A DNA stretch of 64,000 bases from Stenotrophomonas rhizophila (GCF_007667275.1 NZ_VDQT01000001.1:186001-250000); one strand, 5' to 3'. Shown: positions 8,086-17,768, counted from the first letter of the stretch. Notes: generated from the letters alone by a model not told the origin. Numbers and translations: made by a program.

Positions 8086-10656
8086 ATGACCCACCACACC
8101 CTCCCGCGTCGTACCCCCGTCCTGATGGTCGCGGTCGTCCTGGCGCTGGTTGCCTGCAAAGGCGACGACAAGGTCGCCGCCACGGCGGCGCCCGCAGCGA
8201 CTGCCGAGGCCACCCCGTGGCCGTCGGTGAGCTGGCCGCTGGCCGAAGACCCCGCCTTGGAAAAGCGCATCACCGAGCTGATGGCGGGCATGACGGTGGA
8301 GGAGAAGGTGGGCCAGCTGATCCAGGGCGACATCGCCAGCACCACCCCCGAGGACGTGCGGAAGTATCGGCTGGGGTCGATCCTGGCCGGCGGCAACTCC
8401 GACCCCGGCGGCCGCTACGACGCCTCGCCCGCGGAGTGGCTGGCGTTGGCCGATGCCTTCTACGCGGCCTCGATGGATACCGCGCAGGGCGGCAAGGCGA
8501 TCCCGGTGTTGTTTGGCATCGATGCGGTGCACGGGCAGAGCAACATCGTCGGCGCCACCCTGTTCCCGCACAACATCGGGCTGGGCGCGGCGCGCAATCC
8601 GGAGCTGGTGCGCCGCATCGGCGAGATCACCGCGCTGGAAACCCGGGCCACCGGCATGGAATGGGCGTTCGCGCCCACCGTGGCGGTGCCGCAGGACGAC
8701 CGCTGGGGACGTACCTATGAGGGCTACTCCGAATCGCCCGAGGTCGTAGCGAGCTACGCCGGCAAGGTGGTCGAAGGATTGCAGGGCAAGGTCGGTTCGC
8801 CGGAATTCCTCGACGGACGCCATGTCATCGCCTCGGTGAAGCACTTCCTCGGCGACGGCGGCACCACCGACGGCAAGGACCAGGGCGACACGAAAATCAG
8901 CGAAGCCGAACTGGTCCGCATCCATGCCGCCGGCTACCCGCCGGCGATCGCCGCCGGCGCGCAGACCGTGATGGCCTCATTCAACAGCGTCAACGGCGAG
9001 AAGATGCATGGCAACAAGCCGTACCTGACCGATGCACTGAAGGGCCGGATGAACTTCGGCGGCTTCGTGGTCGGCGACTGGAACGGCCACGGCCAGGTCA
9101 AGGGCTGCACCACCACCGACTGCCCGGCGACCATCAATGCCGGGCTGGACATGCCGATGGCCTCGGACAGCTGGAAGGGCATGTACGAAACCACGCTGGC
9201 TGCGGTGAAGGCCGGCACGATTTCGCAGGAACGCTTGGATGACGCCGTGCGCCGGATCCTCAAGGTGAAGATGCGGCTGGGCCTGTTCGAGGCCGGCAAG
9301 CCGTCCGCGCGTGCGGTGGGTGGCCAGTTCGCCCTGATCGGCGCGCCGGAACATCGCGACGTGGCCCGCCAGGCCGTGCGCGAATCACTGGTGCTGCTGA
9401 AGAACCAGGGTGGGGTACTGCCGCTGGCGCCGAAGCAGCGCATCCTGGTCGCCGGTGACGGCGCCAACGATGTCGGCAAGCAGGCCGGTGGCTGGACCCT
9501 GAACTGGCAGGGCACGGGCACCACCCGCAAGGACTTCCCGAACGCGGACACGATTTTCGAGGGCATCGCCCAGCAGGTCAGGGCGGCGGGGGGCCAGGCC
9601 GAGTTCGCAGTGGATGGCGCCTGGAAGGCCAAGCCTGACGTCGCCGTGGTGGTGTTTGGCGAGAACCCGTATGCCGAGTTCCAGGGCGACCTGGCAACAC
9701 TGGCGTACAAGCCGGGCGACGAGACCGACCTTGCGCTGATCAGGAAACTCAAGGCAGAAGGCATTCCGGTGGTCGCGGTCTTCCTGAGCGGTCGCCCGCT
9801 GTGGGTCAACCGGGAGATCAACGCTGCCGATGCCTTCGTTGCCGCATGGCTGCCGGGCTCGGAAGGTGCAGGCGTGGCCGACGTGCTGCTGCGCAGGCCG
9901 GACGGTGCCGTGCAGAACGACTTCAAGGGCAAACTGAGCTTCAGCTGGCCGCGCACCGCGGTGCAGTACGCCAACAACGTGGGGCAGAAGGACTACGACC
10001 CGCAGTTCGCGTTCGGCCATGGCCTGACCTACGCCGACAAGGGCGACCTGGCCGCGCTCCCTGAAGTCTCGGGGGTGACCGGTAACGAGGGCGCGGCCGG
10101 CGTGTTCTTTGCACGCGGCGACGCCGGCGCCGGCATGGCGCTGCGGCTGGAAACCGCCACCGGGCAGGGCGTGACCGTCACCAAGGTGCCGGAGGGCCTG
10201 GAAGGCGACCTGCTCAAGGTCACCGGGGTGGACCACCTGGTGCAGGAAGACGGCCGTCGGTTTGCCTGGTCGGGCACGGGTGAGGCGGTTGCCGCCCTGC
10301 AATCGCACACCGCCCTGGACCTGCAGCGCGAGAGCAACGGCGATCTGATGCTGGTCACCACGCTGCGCGTGGACGCCGCACCCAAAGGCGATGCCTGGCT
10401 GGCGGTGGGCTGTGGCACCGGCTGCACGGCGCGGGTGGCGATCGGCCCGACCTTGGCGAAGCTGCCGGTGGGGCAGTGGACGCGCGTAGGCGTGCCCTTG
10501 AAGTGCCTGGCCGGTGCCGGCGCGCAGGTGGGCACGCTGGATCGCCCGTGGTCGCTGGTGACCGCGTCGGCCATGACCGTCTCGATGTCGCGCGTCGCGC
10601 TGGGCGCTTTGAACGAAGCGGACGTCACCGTCGCCTGCGCGGGCGCCGGCGCATGA
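8086..10656 (+). CDS. GH3 exo-beta-glucosidase-type lipoprotein
   Basis: An 856-residue glycoside hydrolase family 3 enzyme of the exo-1,4-beta-glucosidase (ExoP/CelD) type. The N-terminus has a lipoprotein signal ending LALVAC, so it should be membrane-anchored in the periplasm or outer membrane. The GH3 N-domain runs to about residue 400 and the nucleophile is Asp331 in GFVVGDWNGH. The C-domain with KNQGGVLPL follows, and residues from about 680 resemble the ExoP galactose-binding-like domain. Its predicted substrates are beta-linked oligosaccharides; in this locus it could act on mixed xylo/gluco-oligosaccharides. The ribosome site AAGGAAG precedes ATG 8086. It ends 14 bases from the convergent lacI-type gene. 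Confidence 0.9.
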   Translation: MTHHTLPRRTPVLMVAVVLALVACKGDDKVAATAAPAATAEATPWPSVSWPLAEDPALEKRITELMAGMTVEEKVGQLIQGDIASTTPEDVRKYRLGSILAGGNSDPGGRYDASPAEWLALADAFYAASMDTAQGGKAIPVLFGIDAVHGQSNIVGATLFPHNIGLGAARNPELVRRIGEITALETRATGMEWAFAPTVAVPQDDRWGRTYEGYSESPEVVASYAGKVVEGLQGKVGSPEFLDGRHVIASVKHFLGDGGTTDGKDQGDTKISEAELVRIHAAGYPPAIAAGAQTVMASFNSVNGEKMHGNKPYLTDALKGRMNFGGFVVGDWNGHGQVKGCTTTDCPATINAGLDMPMASDSWKGMYETTLAAVKAGTISQERLDDAVRRILKVKMRLGLFEAGKPSARAVGGQFALIGAPEHRDVARQAVRESLVLLKNQGGVLPLAPKQRILVAGDGANDVGKQAGGWTLNWQGTGTTRKDFPNADTIFEGIAQQVRAAGGQAEFAVDGAWKAKPDVAVVVFGENPYAEFQGDLATLAYKPGDETDLALIRKLKAEGIPVVAVFLSGRPLWVNREINAADAFVAAWLPGSEGAGVADVLLRRPDGAVQNDFKGKLSFSWPRTAVQYANNVGQKDYDPQFAFGHGLTYADKGDLAALPEVSGVTGNEGAAGVFFARGDAGAGMALRLETATGQGVTVTKVPEGLEGDLLKVTGVDHLVQEDGRRFAWSGTGEAVAALQSHTALDLQRESNGDLMLVTTLRVDAAPKGDAWLAVGCGTGCTARVAIGPTLAKLPVGQWTRVGVPLKCLAGAGAQVGTLDRPWSLVTASAMTVSMSRVALGALNEADVTVACAGAGA

Positions 10657-10670
10657 CGCTGCGGCGCGCC

Positions 10671-11729
10671 CTACCGACCCTTGGGCGGGCGCGCCACCGA
10701 GTCGCGCATCACCAGCCGGTGCGGCAGCACGTGGTCGGTCAACGGGCGCGCTTCGTCGTTGCGGTGGCGGATGGTACGCAGCAGGATATCGATGGCCGCA
10801 TCGGCCATCGCCGCAATCGGCTGGTGGATGGTGCTCAGTTCCGGCCACACCGTGGTGGCGGCCGAGGTGTCATCGAAGCCGACTACCGAAAGGTCGCGCG
10901 GCACATCCAGTCCCCGCCGGTGCGCGACCGAAATGGCGGCAGCGCCCATGTCGTCGTTGCTGGCGAAGATGGCGGTCGGCGGCCGCGCGTGCGCGAGCAG
11001 CAGCTCCGCCGCGCCCAGGCCGGAGCGGTAGGTGTAGTTGCCACGCTGGACCAGTTCGGGGTCCACCTCCAGGCCCGCCTCCTGCAGCGCGACGACAAAG
11101 CCGTCGTAACGGCGTGCGCTGGCGCTGAGGTCATCGCGACCACAGATGAAGCCGATGCGCGTGTGCCCGTGCTGTATCAGGTGCTCGGCCATTTCTTTTC
11201 CGGCGTGGAAGTCGTCGATGCGCACGCAGGAAATACCGTCCCCCTGGCGACCGGACGCGATCGCCACCACCGGGATGCGCGCCTTCACCAGCTCGCCGAC
11301 GGCGGCCGCGGATTCGCACAGGGGCGGTGGCAGGATCACGCCATCGACCCGGCTGGCCAGGCTGCGCGCGGCCTTGCGCTCGGCCTCGGCATCCATGTTT
11401 TCCCAGTAGTCGATGGTCAGCTGCACCGGTGCGTTGGACGCCACGCGCAGCAGGCCTACCAGCAGCTCACTCAGGTACGCACCGCTGGGGTTGGCATAGA
11501 TCAGCGCGATGCGGGTGTGCTGCGCGGCGGCCAGCGCACTGGCCGCGACATTGGGCGTGTAGCCCAGCTTGCGCACCGCGCGCATCACGCGGTCGCGGGT
11601 CTCTTCGCGCACATTGCCCTGGTTGACTGCCCGCGACACGGTCATCGGTGAAACGCCTGCCAGCGCCGCCACCTCGTCGATCGTCACGCCACTGGTTTTG
11701 CGGCGGACCGATTTCTTCGGCTTGTCCAA
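10671..11729 (-). CDS. xylR: LacI-family transcriptional regulator (XylR-like)
   Basis: A 352-residue LacI/GalR regulator. The DNA-binding helix-turn-helix is at residues 15-40 (VTIDEVAALAGVSPMTVSRAVNQ as seen in its key residues), the hinge helix follows (NVAASALA), and the rest is a periplasmic-binding-protein-like sensor fold. It lies between xylA/GH3 and the divergent GH67 operon, the same place as XylR in Xanthomonas xylan loci. With a CGCT-centred operator upstream of xylB and a degenerate copy in its own promoter region, it is the probable repressor of both units, relieved by xylose or xylo-oligosaccharide. The symbol rests on context; ligand is not proven. Confidence 0.8.
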   Translation of the reverse strand: MDKPKKSVRRKTSGVTIDEVAALAGVSPMTVSRAVNQGNVREETRDRVMRAVRKLGYTPNVAASALAAAQHTRIALIYANPSGAYLSELLVGLLRVASNAPVQLTIDYWENMDAEAERKAARSLASRVDGVILPPPLCESAAAVGELVKARIPVVAIASGRQGDGISCVRIDDFHAGKEMAEHLIQHGHTRIGFICGRDDLSASARRYDGFVVALQEAGLEVDPELVQRGNYTYRSGLGAAELLLAHARPPTAIFASNDDMGAAAISVAHRRGLDVPRDLSVVGFDDTSAATTVWPELSTIHQPIAAMADAAIDILLRTIRHRNDEARPLTDHVLPHRLVMRDSVARPPKGR

Positions 11730-11748
11730 TACGCGTTTCCTTTCGTTT

Positions 11749-11762
11749 TCGCAACGCTACCG
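11749..11762. promoter_or_regulatory. Degenerate XylR-type half operator in the xylR/GH67 divergent region
   Basis: On the minus strand this reads CGGTAGCGTTGCGA, keeping the GGTAGCG half of the palindrome seen at 5151 and losing the other half. It lies 20 bases upstream of the lacI-type start and 21 bases upstream of the GH67 start, a position suited to control of both. Weak match, so low affinity or autoregulation are possibilities. Confidence 0.4.
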
Positions 11763-11782
11763 TGCGGCGGGCAGGGGAGATG

Positions 11783-14092
11783 ATGCAGCGACCAGGGCAC
11801 GTCTCCAGCTTACCCGGTTTACTGCCGAAAACGCCGCATCGTGCCGCTGTCGAACGGTGTCATTGGATGTCGAGCGCTGTCATCGCCTTGCTGCTTTTTG
11901 TAGGCAGCGCACGCGCCGAAGACGGTCATTCGCTGTGGATGCGCTATGTACCGGTCGAGCCCGTGCTGGCCGCCACGTACCGCGCGCAGTTGAGCGATAT
12001 CGTCGCGCCCGACGCGACGCCGACGCAGCGCGCTGCGCGCGCGGAACTGGAGCGCGGGCTGGCCGGTCTGCTGGGCAAGTCGCCGCGGATGCATGCCGAT
12101 GCAAGCCGGTATTCCGTGATCCTGGGTACACCGCGGTCGTCCAACGTAATCGCAGCGCTGCACGGCGAGATCGATGCGCTGGGGCAGGATGGCTATGTGC
12201 TGAAGCGCGTGCAGCACGACGGACGCAGCGTGCTGGTGGTGGCAGGGCAGCGCGACATCGGCGTCCTCTACGGCGTGTTCCACCTTCTGCGCCTGCTCCA
12301 GACCGGGGCCGCGCTGGACAGGCTGGACGTGCATGAATCACCGCCCGTGCCGCTGCGGGTACTCGACCATTGGGACAACCTGGACGGCCATGTCGAACGC
12401 GGCTACGCGGGTCGCTCGCTGTGGGACTGGCAGAGCCTGCCGGAATGGAAAGACCCGCGTTACACCGATTACGCGCGTGCCAACGCCTCGCTGGGCATCA
12501 ATGGCACCGTGCTCAACAACGTCAACGCCAGCGCCTGGAGCCTTGCGCCTGCGTACATCGAGAAAACGGCGGCGCTGGCGGAGGTGTTTCGTCCCTATGG
12601 CATCCGCGTTTTCCTGAGCGCGCGCTTCAGTGCCCCGATCGAGCTGGGTGGCTTGAAGACCGCGGATCCGCTGGATCCGGCGGTGCAACGCTGGTGGCGC
12701 GACAGGGTTGCCGACATCTACGCCCGTATTCCCGATTTCGGCGGCTTCCTGGTCAAGGCAAACTCGGAAGGACAGCCGGGACCGCAGGATTACGGGCGCT
12801 CGCATGCCGACGGCGCCAACCTGCTGGCCGACGCGCTGGCGCCGCACGGCGGCGTGGTGATGTGGCGGGCCTTCGTATATGCCCACGACGTGCCTGCCGA
12901 CCGCGCCACCCAGGCGTATACCGAGTTCGCCGGACTGGACGGCGCGTTTCATCCGAACGTGATCGTGCAGGTCAAGAACGGGCCGATCGATTTCCAGCCA
13001 CGCGAACCCTTCCACCCACTGTTCGGGGCGATGCCGCGCACCCCGCTGATGCTGGAATTCCAGCTCACCAAGGAGTACCTCGGCTTCGCCACGCACCTGG
13101 TGTACCTGGGGCCGTTGTTCGAGGAAGTGCTGCGCGCCGACACCCGCCGGCACGGTGCGGGACCGACCGTCGCCGAGACCCTGGCCGGCATCGCCGGGGT
13201 GGCCAACATCGGCAGCGATCGCACCTGGACCGGCTCGCACTTCGACCAGGCCAACTGGTACGCCTTCGGGCGCCTGGCCTGGAATCCGCAGGCGTCGGCG
13301 CGCGATATCGCAGCGGACTGGGCGGCGATGACGTTCTCGCCGGACCCGGCCGTGGTGCAGCCCATCGTCGGCATGATGATGGGTTCGCGCGAGGCGGCGG
13401 TGAACTACATGACCCCGCTCGGCCTGCACCACCTGATGGCGCGCGGCCACCATTACGGCCCCGGCCCCTGGGTGGACGGTGGTCCGCGTGCGGACTGGAC
13501 CTCGGTGTACTACCACCGCGCCGACCGTGATGGCATCGGCTTCGACCGCACCGCAAGCGGCAGCAACGCCGTCGCCCAATATTCCCCGGACGTGGCCGCC
13601 ACCTATGCCGACGTCGCGAAGGTTCCAGAACCCCTGCTGCTGTGGTTCCACCATGTCCCCTGGGACCACCGCATGCCGTCCGGGCGCACCCTGTGGGATG
13701 AACTGGTCAGCCGCTATTCCCTGGGCGTCCGCCAGGTCAAGGCCATGCAGGCCACCTGGGCCACCCTCGCACCGCCGCCCGCCAACGCGGACGCACCGGC
13801 ATCCGCAACGGAACCCGCACCCGTAACGGAACCCGCACTCGCAACGGAACGGTCACCCGTAGAGCGGGGCTCTGCCCCGCTGACCGGCAGCATCGACCCG
13901 CAACGACACGCGCAGGTAGCCGCCTACCTCCAGATCCAACTACGCGAAGCCCAATGGTGGCGCGACGCCAGCATCGCCTACTTCCAATCGATCAGCGGCC
14001 GGCCCTTGCCCCCGGGCGAACCCGCACCGCCGCACCCGCTGGCGTACTACGAGGCACTGCAGTTCCCTTCCGCACCAGGAGACGGGCGATGA
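11783..14092 (+). CDS. GH67 alpha-glucuronidase, exported
   Basis: Removes (4-O-methyl)glucuronic acid from the non-reducing end of aldouronic acids released from glucuronoxylan. Catalytic residues are visible: the general acid Glu329 in NSEGQPGP, Asp403 in GPIDFQ and Glu431 in TKEY. The Asp-to-Glu distance of 28 matches the Asp365/Glu393 pair of the Cellvibrio enzyme. A hydrophobic core ending VGSARA-ED indicates export. I prefer ATG 11783 because AGGGG precedes it by 5 bases, giving 769 residues and a long n-region; ATG 11867 would give a short signal peptide but lacks a ribosome site. Residues about 672-700 are a repeat-rich linker. Stop overlaps the next start (ATGA). Confidence 0.92.
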   Translation: MQRPGHVSSLPGLLPKTPHRAAVERCHWMSSAVIALLLFVGSARAEDGHSLWMRYVPVEPVLAATYRAQLSDIVAPDATPTQRAARAELERGLAGLLGKSPRMHADASRYSVILGTPRSSNVIAALHGEIDALGQDGYVLKRVQHDGRSVLVVAGQRDIGVLYGVFHLLRLLQTGAALDRLDVHESPPVPLRVLDHWDNLDGHVERGYAGRSLWDWQSLPEWKDPRYTDYARANASLGINGTVLNNVNASAWSLAPAYIEKTAALAEVFRPYGIRVFLSARFSAPIELGGLKTADPLDPAVQRWWRDRVADIYARIPDFGGFLVKANSEGQPGPQDYGRSHADGANLLADALAPHGGVVMWRAFVYAHDVPADRATQAYTEFAGLDGAFHPNVIVQVKNGPIDFQPREPFHPLFGAMPRTPLMLEFQLTKEYLGFATHLVYLGPLFEEVLRADTRRHGAGPTVAETLAGIAGVANIGSDRTWTGSHFDQANWYAFGRLAWNPQASARDIAADWAAMTFSPDPAVVQPIVGMMMGSREAAVNYMTPLGLHHLMARGHHYGPGPWVDGGPRADWTSVYYHRADRDGIGFDRTASGSNAVAQYSPDVAATYADVAKVPEPLLLWFHHVPWDHRMPSGRTLWDELVSRYSLGVRQVKAMQATWATLAPPPANADAPASATEPAPVTEPALATERSPVERGSAPLTGSIDPQRHAQVAAYLQIQLREAQWWRDASIAYFQSISGRPLPPGEPAPPHPLAYYEALQFPSAPGDGR
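13796..13849 (+). repeat. Three tandem 18-bp repeats encoding PA(S/P/L)(A/V)(A/T)TE-like hexapeptides
   Basis: Three consecutive 18-base units each end in AACGGAA and encode PASATE, PAPVTE and PALATE inside the GH67 gene. They make a Pro/Ala/Thr/Glu linker in front of the C-terminal helices. Copy number could vary between strains without shifting the frame. Confidence 0.85.
13859..13881 (+). repeat. GTAG-headed stem-loop (REP/SMAG-like element) inside the GH67 gene
   Basis: GTAG is followed by AGCGGGGC, loop TCT, and GCCCCGCT: a perfect 8-bp stem with a 3-base loop. This is the architecture of the GTAG-type REP elements (called SMAG in Stenotrophomonas maltophilia), which normally lie between genes. 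Here it is translated in frame as part of the linker (about VERGSAPLT). One copy only in the window, so membership of the family is inferred from structure. Confidence 0.6.
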
Positions 14093-16083
14093 AAAGCTCA
14101 CGCTGGGCAGTGGCCGCCGTGTTTCTGGGAATGGTCACGCCATCACTGGCCCAGGAGTCGGCGAAGACACTCCTGCACCCGCTGTTCCAGGACCACGCCG
14201 TACTGCAGCGCGACCAGCCGCTACCGGTCTGGGGCGATGCCGATCCGGGCGCGGCGGTAGCCGTCACCTTCGCTGGCCACACCGTCACCGCTCGCGCAGC
14301 GGCCGACGGGCACTGGCGTGCCACGCTTCCCGCCACCGCTGCGGGAGGGCCTTATTCACTCACCGTGCGCGCAGGCCAGGTCACCCAGGTCGCGCGCGAC
14401 CTGCTGATCGGCGACGTGTGGCTGTGTTCCGGCCAATCGAACATGGAGCTTCCGGTGCGGCGCGCGCTCGACGCGGACAGCGAGATCAGCTCGGCCACGC
14501 ACCCGGACATCCGTTTGTTCACCGTGCCCAAGGCCGCGGCGGTCACGCCTCAACAAGGCTTCGCCGGCCCCGTTTCATGGCAAGCCGCATCACCGGACAG
14601 CGTGCGCGACTTCTCCGCCGCCTGTTTTTACTTCGCGCGCGAGCTTAGAAAGACCGTCAACGTGCCGATGGGCCTCATCCAGTCGGCGTGGGGCGGCTCG
14701 CGGATAGAGGCCTGGAGCAGCGCCGATGCCCTGCGCGCGCAGGGCGGCATGGACGAGGCGCTGGATGTCCTCGCCCTGCATGCCCATGATCCCGCCGCGG
14801 CGAACGCACGCTGGGGCCAGATCTGGCAGCAGTGGTGGACGCAGCGCGAGGGTGCCACGCCCGGCGATGTGCCCTGGCAGCCCGACGCCAGCCACACCGG
14901 GTGGCACGCGGCACCGGCCCCGCTGGGCGCATGGGAGCGCTGGGGCGTGCCGGCGCTGTCCAGCTACAACGGGATGGTCTGGTACCGCAGCCAGGTCACG
15001 CTGACCGCCGCGCAGGCAGCACAACCGGCCACGCTGGAACTCGGGCCGGTGGACGAGACCGACGTGACCTGGGTGAATGGCGTCGCGGTGGGCAGTCAGT
15101 ACGCCCCCGGCGAAGCACGCCGGTACCGGCTTCCTGCCGGTGCATTGAAGGCGGGCACCAACCAGGTGGTGATCAACGTGCTCGACACGTACGGCGACGG
15201 CGGGCTGGCGGGTCCGGCGAGCGCCCACGCCGTGCGCCTGGACGATGGCACCCGCGTGGTCCTGGACGCCCCCTGGCAGTACCGGATGGCGCCCGGCGCG
15301 CAGGCACCGCCGCCCGCGCCGTGGCAGGCGGCCACCGGCCTGTCCACGCTGTACAACGGCATGATCTCGCCATTGGGCACGTTCGGCCTGCGCGGCATCC
15401 TGTGGTACCAGGGCGAGTCCAACACCGGCGACGGTGCTGCCTACGCCGACCGACTGCGCGGCCTGCGCGCGGATTGGCGCACGCGGTTCGGCACCGACCT
15501 GCCACTGCTGATCGTGCAGTTGGCCGGCTACGGACGGCCGCCCGCATCGCCTGTCGAGAGCGGCTGGGCACAGGTGCGCGAGGCGCAACGGCAGGTCGCG
15601 GCGGACGATCCGCACAGCGGCCTGGCGGTCACCATCGACATCGGCGACGCCTACGACATCCATCCGCCCAACAAGCAGGAACTCGGCCGACGACTGGCAA
15701 CGTTGTCGCGCCATGTGGTTTACGCAGAGCGCGCAGGCGCCGCATCCGGCCCGGTGCCGCGCAACGTGTCGCGCACCCCGGACGGGCTGAGGATCCGCTT
15801 CGACGACGTCACCGGGCGCCTGGCCACCACCGGCGCGAAGGGACCGATCGGATTCGAGCTGTGCGATGCCGACGTGCGGCAATGCCGGTATGCGGACGCC
15901 GTGTTGGACGGGGACGATGTCGTGTTGCGATCCGACGGCGTGGCGCCGGACAGCAGTCCGCACCACGGCAGCGCACGCGTGCGCTACTGCTGGGCCGATG
16001 GCCCGGTCTGCACGCTTGGCGACAGCAGCGGCCTGCCGGCGGGGCCGTTCGAACTACCTCTGGAAGAAGCAGGGAGGCCCTGA
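14089..16083 (+). CDS. SGNH acetylesterase (sialate O-acetylesterase-like, CE20-like)
   Basis: A 664-residue exported esterase; the N-terminus ends in the signal cleavage-like site SLAQ-ES. SGNH motifs are present: catalytic Ser117 in GQSNMELPV, the LWYQGESNT block near 442, and Asp523-Ile-His525 at the C-terminal catalytic pair. A GH2-like jelly-roll segment (about residues 285-400) is inserted between the esterase halves, as in the CE20 acetylesterases of Xanthomonas. In this operon it should remove acetyl groups from xylo-oligosaccharides so that the GH67 and GH43 enzymes can act; xyloglucan acetate is an alternative substrate. Starts in ATGA overlap with the GH67 stop and ends in a 1-base overlap with the next start. 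Confidence 0.88.
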   Translation: MKSSRWAVAAVFLGMVTPSLAQESAKTLLHPLFQDHAVLQRDQPLPVWGDADPGAAVAVTFAGHTVTARAAADGHWRATLPATAAGGPYSLTVRAGQVTQVARDLLIGDVWLCSGQSNMELPVRRALDADSEISSATHPDIRLFTVPKAAAVTPQQGFAGPVSWQAASPDSVRDFSAACFYFARELRKTVNVPMGLIQSAWGGSRIEAWSSADALRAQGGMDEALDVLALHAHDPAAANARWGQIWQQWWTQREGATPGDVPWQPDASHTGWHAAPAPLGAWERWGVPALSSYNGMVWYRSQVTLTAAQAAQPATLELGPVDETDVTWVNGVAVGSQYAPGEARRYRLPAGALKAGTNQVVINVLDTYGDGGLAGPASAHAVRLDDGTRVVLDAPWQYRMAPGAQAPPPAPWQAATGLSTLYNGMISPLGTFGLRGILWYQGESNTGDGAAYADRLRGLRADWRTRFGTDLPLLIVQLAGYGRPPASPVESGWAQVREAQRQVAADDPHSGLAVTIDIGDAYDIHPPNKQELGRRLATLSRHVVYAERAGAASGPVPRNVSRTPDGLRIRFDDVTGRLATTGAKGPIGFELCDADVRQCRYADAVLDGDDVVLRSDGVAPDSSPHHGSARVRYCWADGPVCTLGDSSGLPAGPFELPLEEAGRP

Positions 16084-17768
16084 TGCGCGTTTTGCTTGCC
16101 ATGCTGCTGTTGCTGACGGTCGCGATCCAGGCCAGGGCGGCCGAGGCGCCGCCGGTCTACTTCGACTGGTTCGAATACAGCGGCCGCGACCAGGCGTTTA
16201 AAGCGCCGTTGCCCGCCGGTCACTACCGCAATCCGATCCTTGCCGGTTTCCACGCCGACCCCAGCATCGTCCACGCGAACGGCCGCTACTACCTGGTCAA
16301 TTCCAGCTTTACCTACTTCCCGGGCATCCCGGTGTTCGAAAGCATGGACCTGGTGCACTGGAAGCAGATCGGCAACGTCATCGACCGCCCCTCGCAGCTG
16401 GATTTCGACGGCCTGGGCGTGTCGCGCGGCATCTTCGCGCCCGCTATTTCGTTCCACGACGGGCTGTTCTACGTGGTCACCACGGCGGTAGACAGCGGCG
16501 GCAACTTCATCGCCACCGCGCGCGACCCGGCCGGTCCGTGGTCCGACCCGCACTGGCTGCCCGGGATCGAGGGCATCGACCCGTCACTCTTCTTCGATGA
16601 CGACGGCCGCGTGTACCTGCTCAACAACGATGCACCGCCCGGCACACCCCGCTATGAGGGCCACCGTGCGATCTGGATGCAGCAGATCGACCTGGACCGC
16701 TTCACCCCCGTCGGTCCGCGCAGGGTGCTGATCGACGGTGGGGTGGAACCTGCGAAGAAGCCAATCTGGATCGAAGGCCCGCACCTGTACCGGCGCGATG
16801 GCTGGTATTACCTGTCCGACGCGGAAGGCGGCACCGGTCCGCAGCATTCGCAGGTGGTCCTGCGCAGCCGCGACGTCTGGGGACCGTACGTGCCGTATCC
16901 GGGCAATCCCATCCTGACCCAGCGCGACCTGCCGGACGACCGCCCGCTGCCGGTCACCAATGCCGGGCATGCCGACCTGGTGGAAGGCCCGGACGGTTCC
17001 TGGTGGGCGGTGTTCCTGGCCAGCCGCAACTACGCGACGCGTCACTACAACACCGGGCGCGAGACCTTCCTGCTGCCGGTCGAGTGGCGCGATGGCTGGC
17101 CAGTGATCCTGCCGGCGGGCCAGGTCATCCCGTATGCGGTCAAGGCACCGTCGTGGATGCAGGGCGAGGCGTCGCAGGCACCGTTTACCGGCAACTTCGT
17201 CGACCGCGACGACTTCTCCGCGCCAACGCTGGGCAACGGGTGGCTGCGCGTGCGCGTTCCCAAACAGCCGTGGGCAGACCTGCGTGCGCGGCCGGGCAGC
17301 CTGGCCGTGCATCCGCTGGCGGAGGACCTGGACACGCTGAAGAATCCCGCGTTCCTCGGCCGGCGCCAGCAACATCTGCGCTTTGACGCCAATACGGAGA
17401 TGACGCGTCCGCAGGCCGGCGTGGCCGCAGGGCTGGCCGCGTTCCAGAGCGAGGCGTACTGGTATTTCCTGGGCGTCCGCAGTCTCGACGGCGACCGCAT
17501 GGCGGTCTTCCTCGAAGGGCGCGACGGCAAGGGCGTAACCCGCACGTTGGCAACCCGGGAAATGGAGGCAGCGGCGTCGCTGCAGCTGAGGATACGCGGT
17601 GACGAAGGCCGCTATGCGTTCGCCTTCGACACCGGCGACGGGCGGGGCTGGCAGACGCTGGCCGACGACGTGGACGGAACGGTGTTGAGTACGGATCGCG
17701 CAGGCGGCTTCGTCGGCGCACTGCTGGGACCATTCGCGCGCGATGAGCGTGCACTGAGGAGCAAATGA
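16083..17768 (+). CDS. GH43 beta-xylosidase/arabinofuranosidase, exported
   Basis: A 561-residue five-bladed propeller hydrolase with an N-terminal signal peptide ending QARA-AE. The GH43 triad is visible: base Asp59 in FHADPS, pKa-modulating Asp166 in GIDPSLFFDDDG, acid Glu231 in WIEGPHLY. From about residue 365 a beta-sandwich domain (DDFSAPTLGNGW...) follows, typical of the GH43 subfamily 12-type enzymes. Expected action is removal of xylose or arabinose from the non-reducing ends of (arabino)xylo-oligosaccharides in the periplasm. The ATG at 16083 overlaps the previous stop by one base; the frame is open upstream but that part is out-of-frame esterase sequence. Confidence 0.92.
   Translation: MRVLLAMLLLLTVAIQARAAEAPPVYFDWFEYSGRDQAFKAPLPAGHYRNPILAGFHADPSIVHANGRYYLVNSSFTYFPGIPVFESMDLVHWKQIGNVIDRPSQLDFDGLGVSRGIFAPAISFHDGLFYVVTTAVDSGGNFIATARDPAGPWSDPHWLPGIEGIDPSLFFDDDGRVYLLNNDAPPGTPRYEGHRAIWMQQIDLDRFTPVGPRRVLIDGGVEPAKKPIWIEGPHLYRRDGWYYLSDAEGGTGPQHSQVVLRSRDVWGPYVPYPGNPILTQRDLPDDRPLPVTNAGHADLVEGPDGSWWAVFLASRNYATRHYNTGRETFLLPVEWRDGWPVILPAGQVIPYAVKAPSWMQGEASQAPFTGNFVDRDDFSAPTLGNGWLRVRVPKQPWADLRARPGSLAVHPLAEDLDTLKNPAFLGRRQQHLRFDANTEMTRPQAGVAAGLAAFQSEAYWYFLGVRSLDGDRMAVFLEGRDGKGVTRTLATREMEAAASLQLRIRGDEGRYAFAFDTGDGRGWQTLADDVDGTVLSTDRAGGFVGALLGPFARDERALRSK

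Noticed and set aside
11648-11782. Upstream extension of GH67 (frame open from 11648)
   Set aside because: It runs into the divergent regulator gene and lacks a ribosome site or signal peptide; the start at 11783 has AGGGG.
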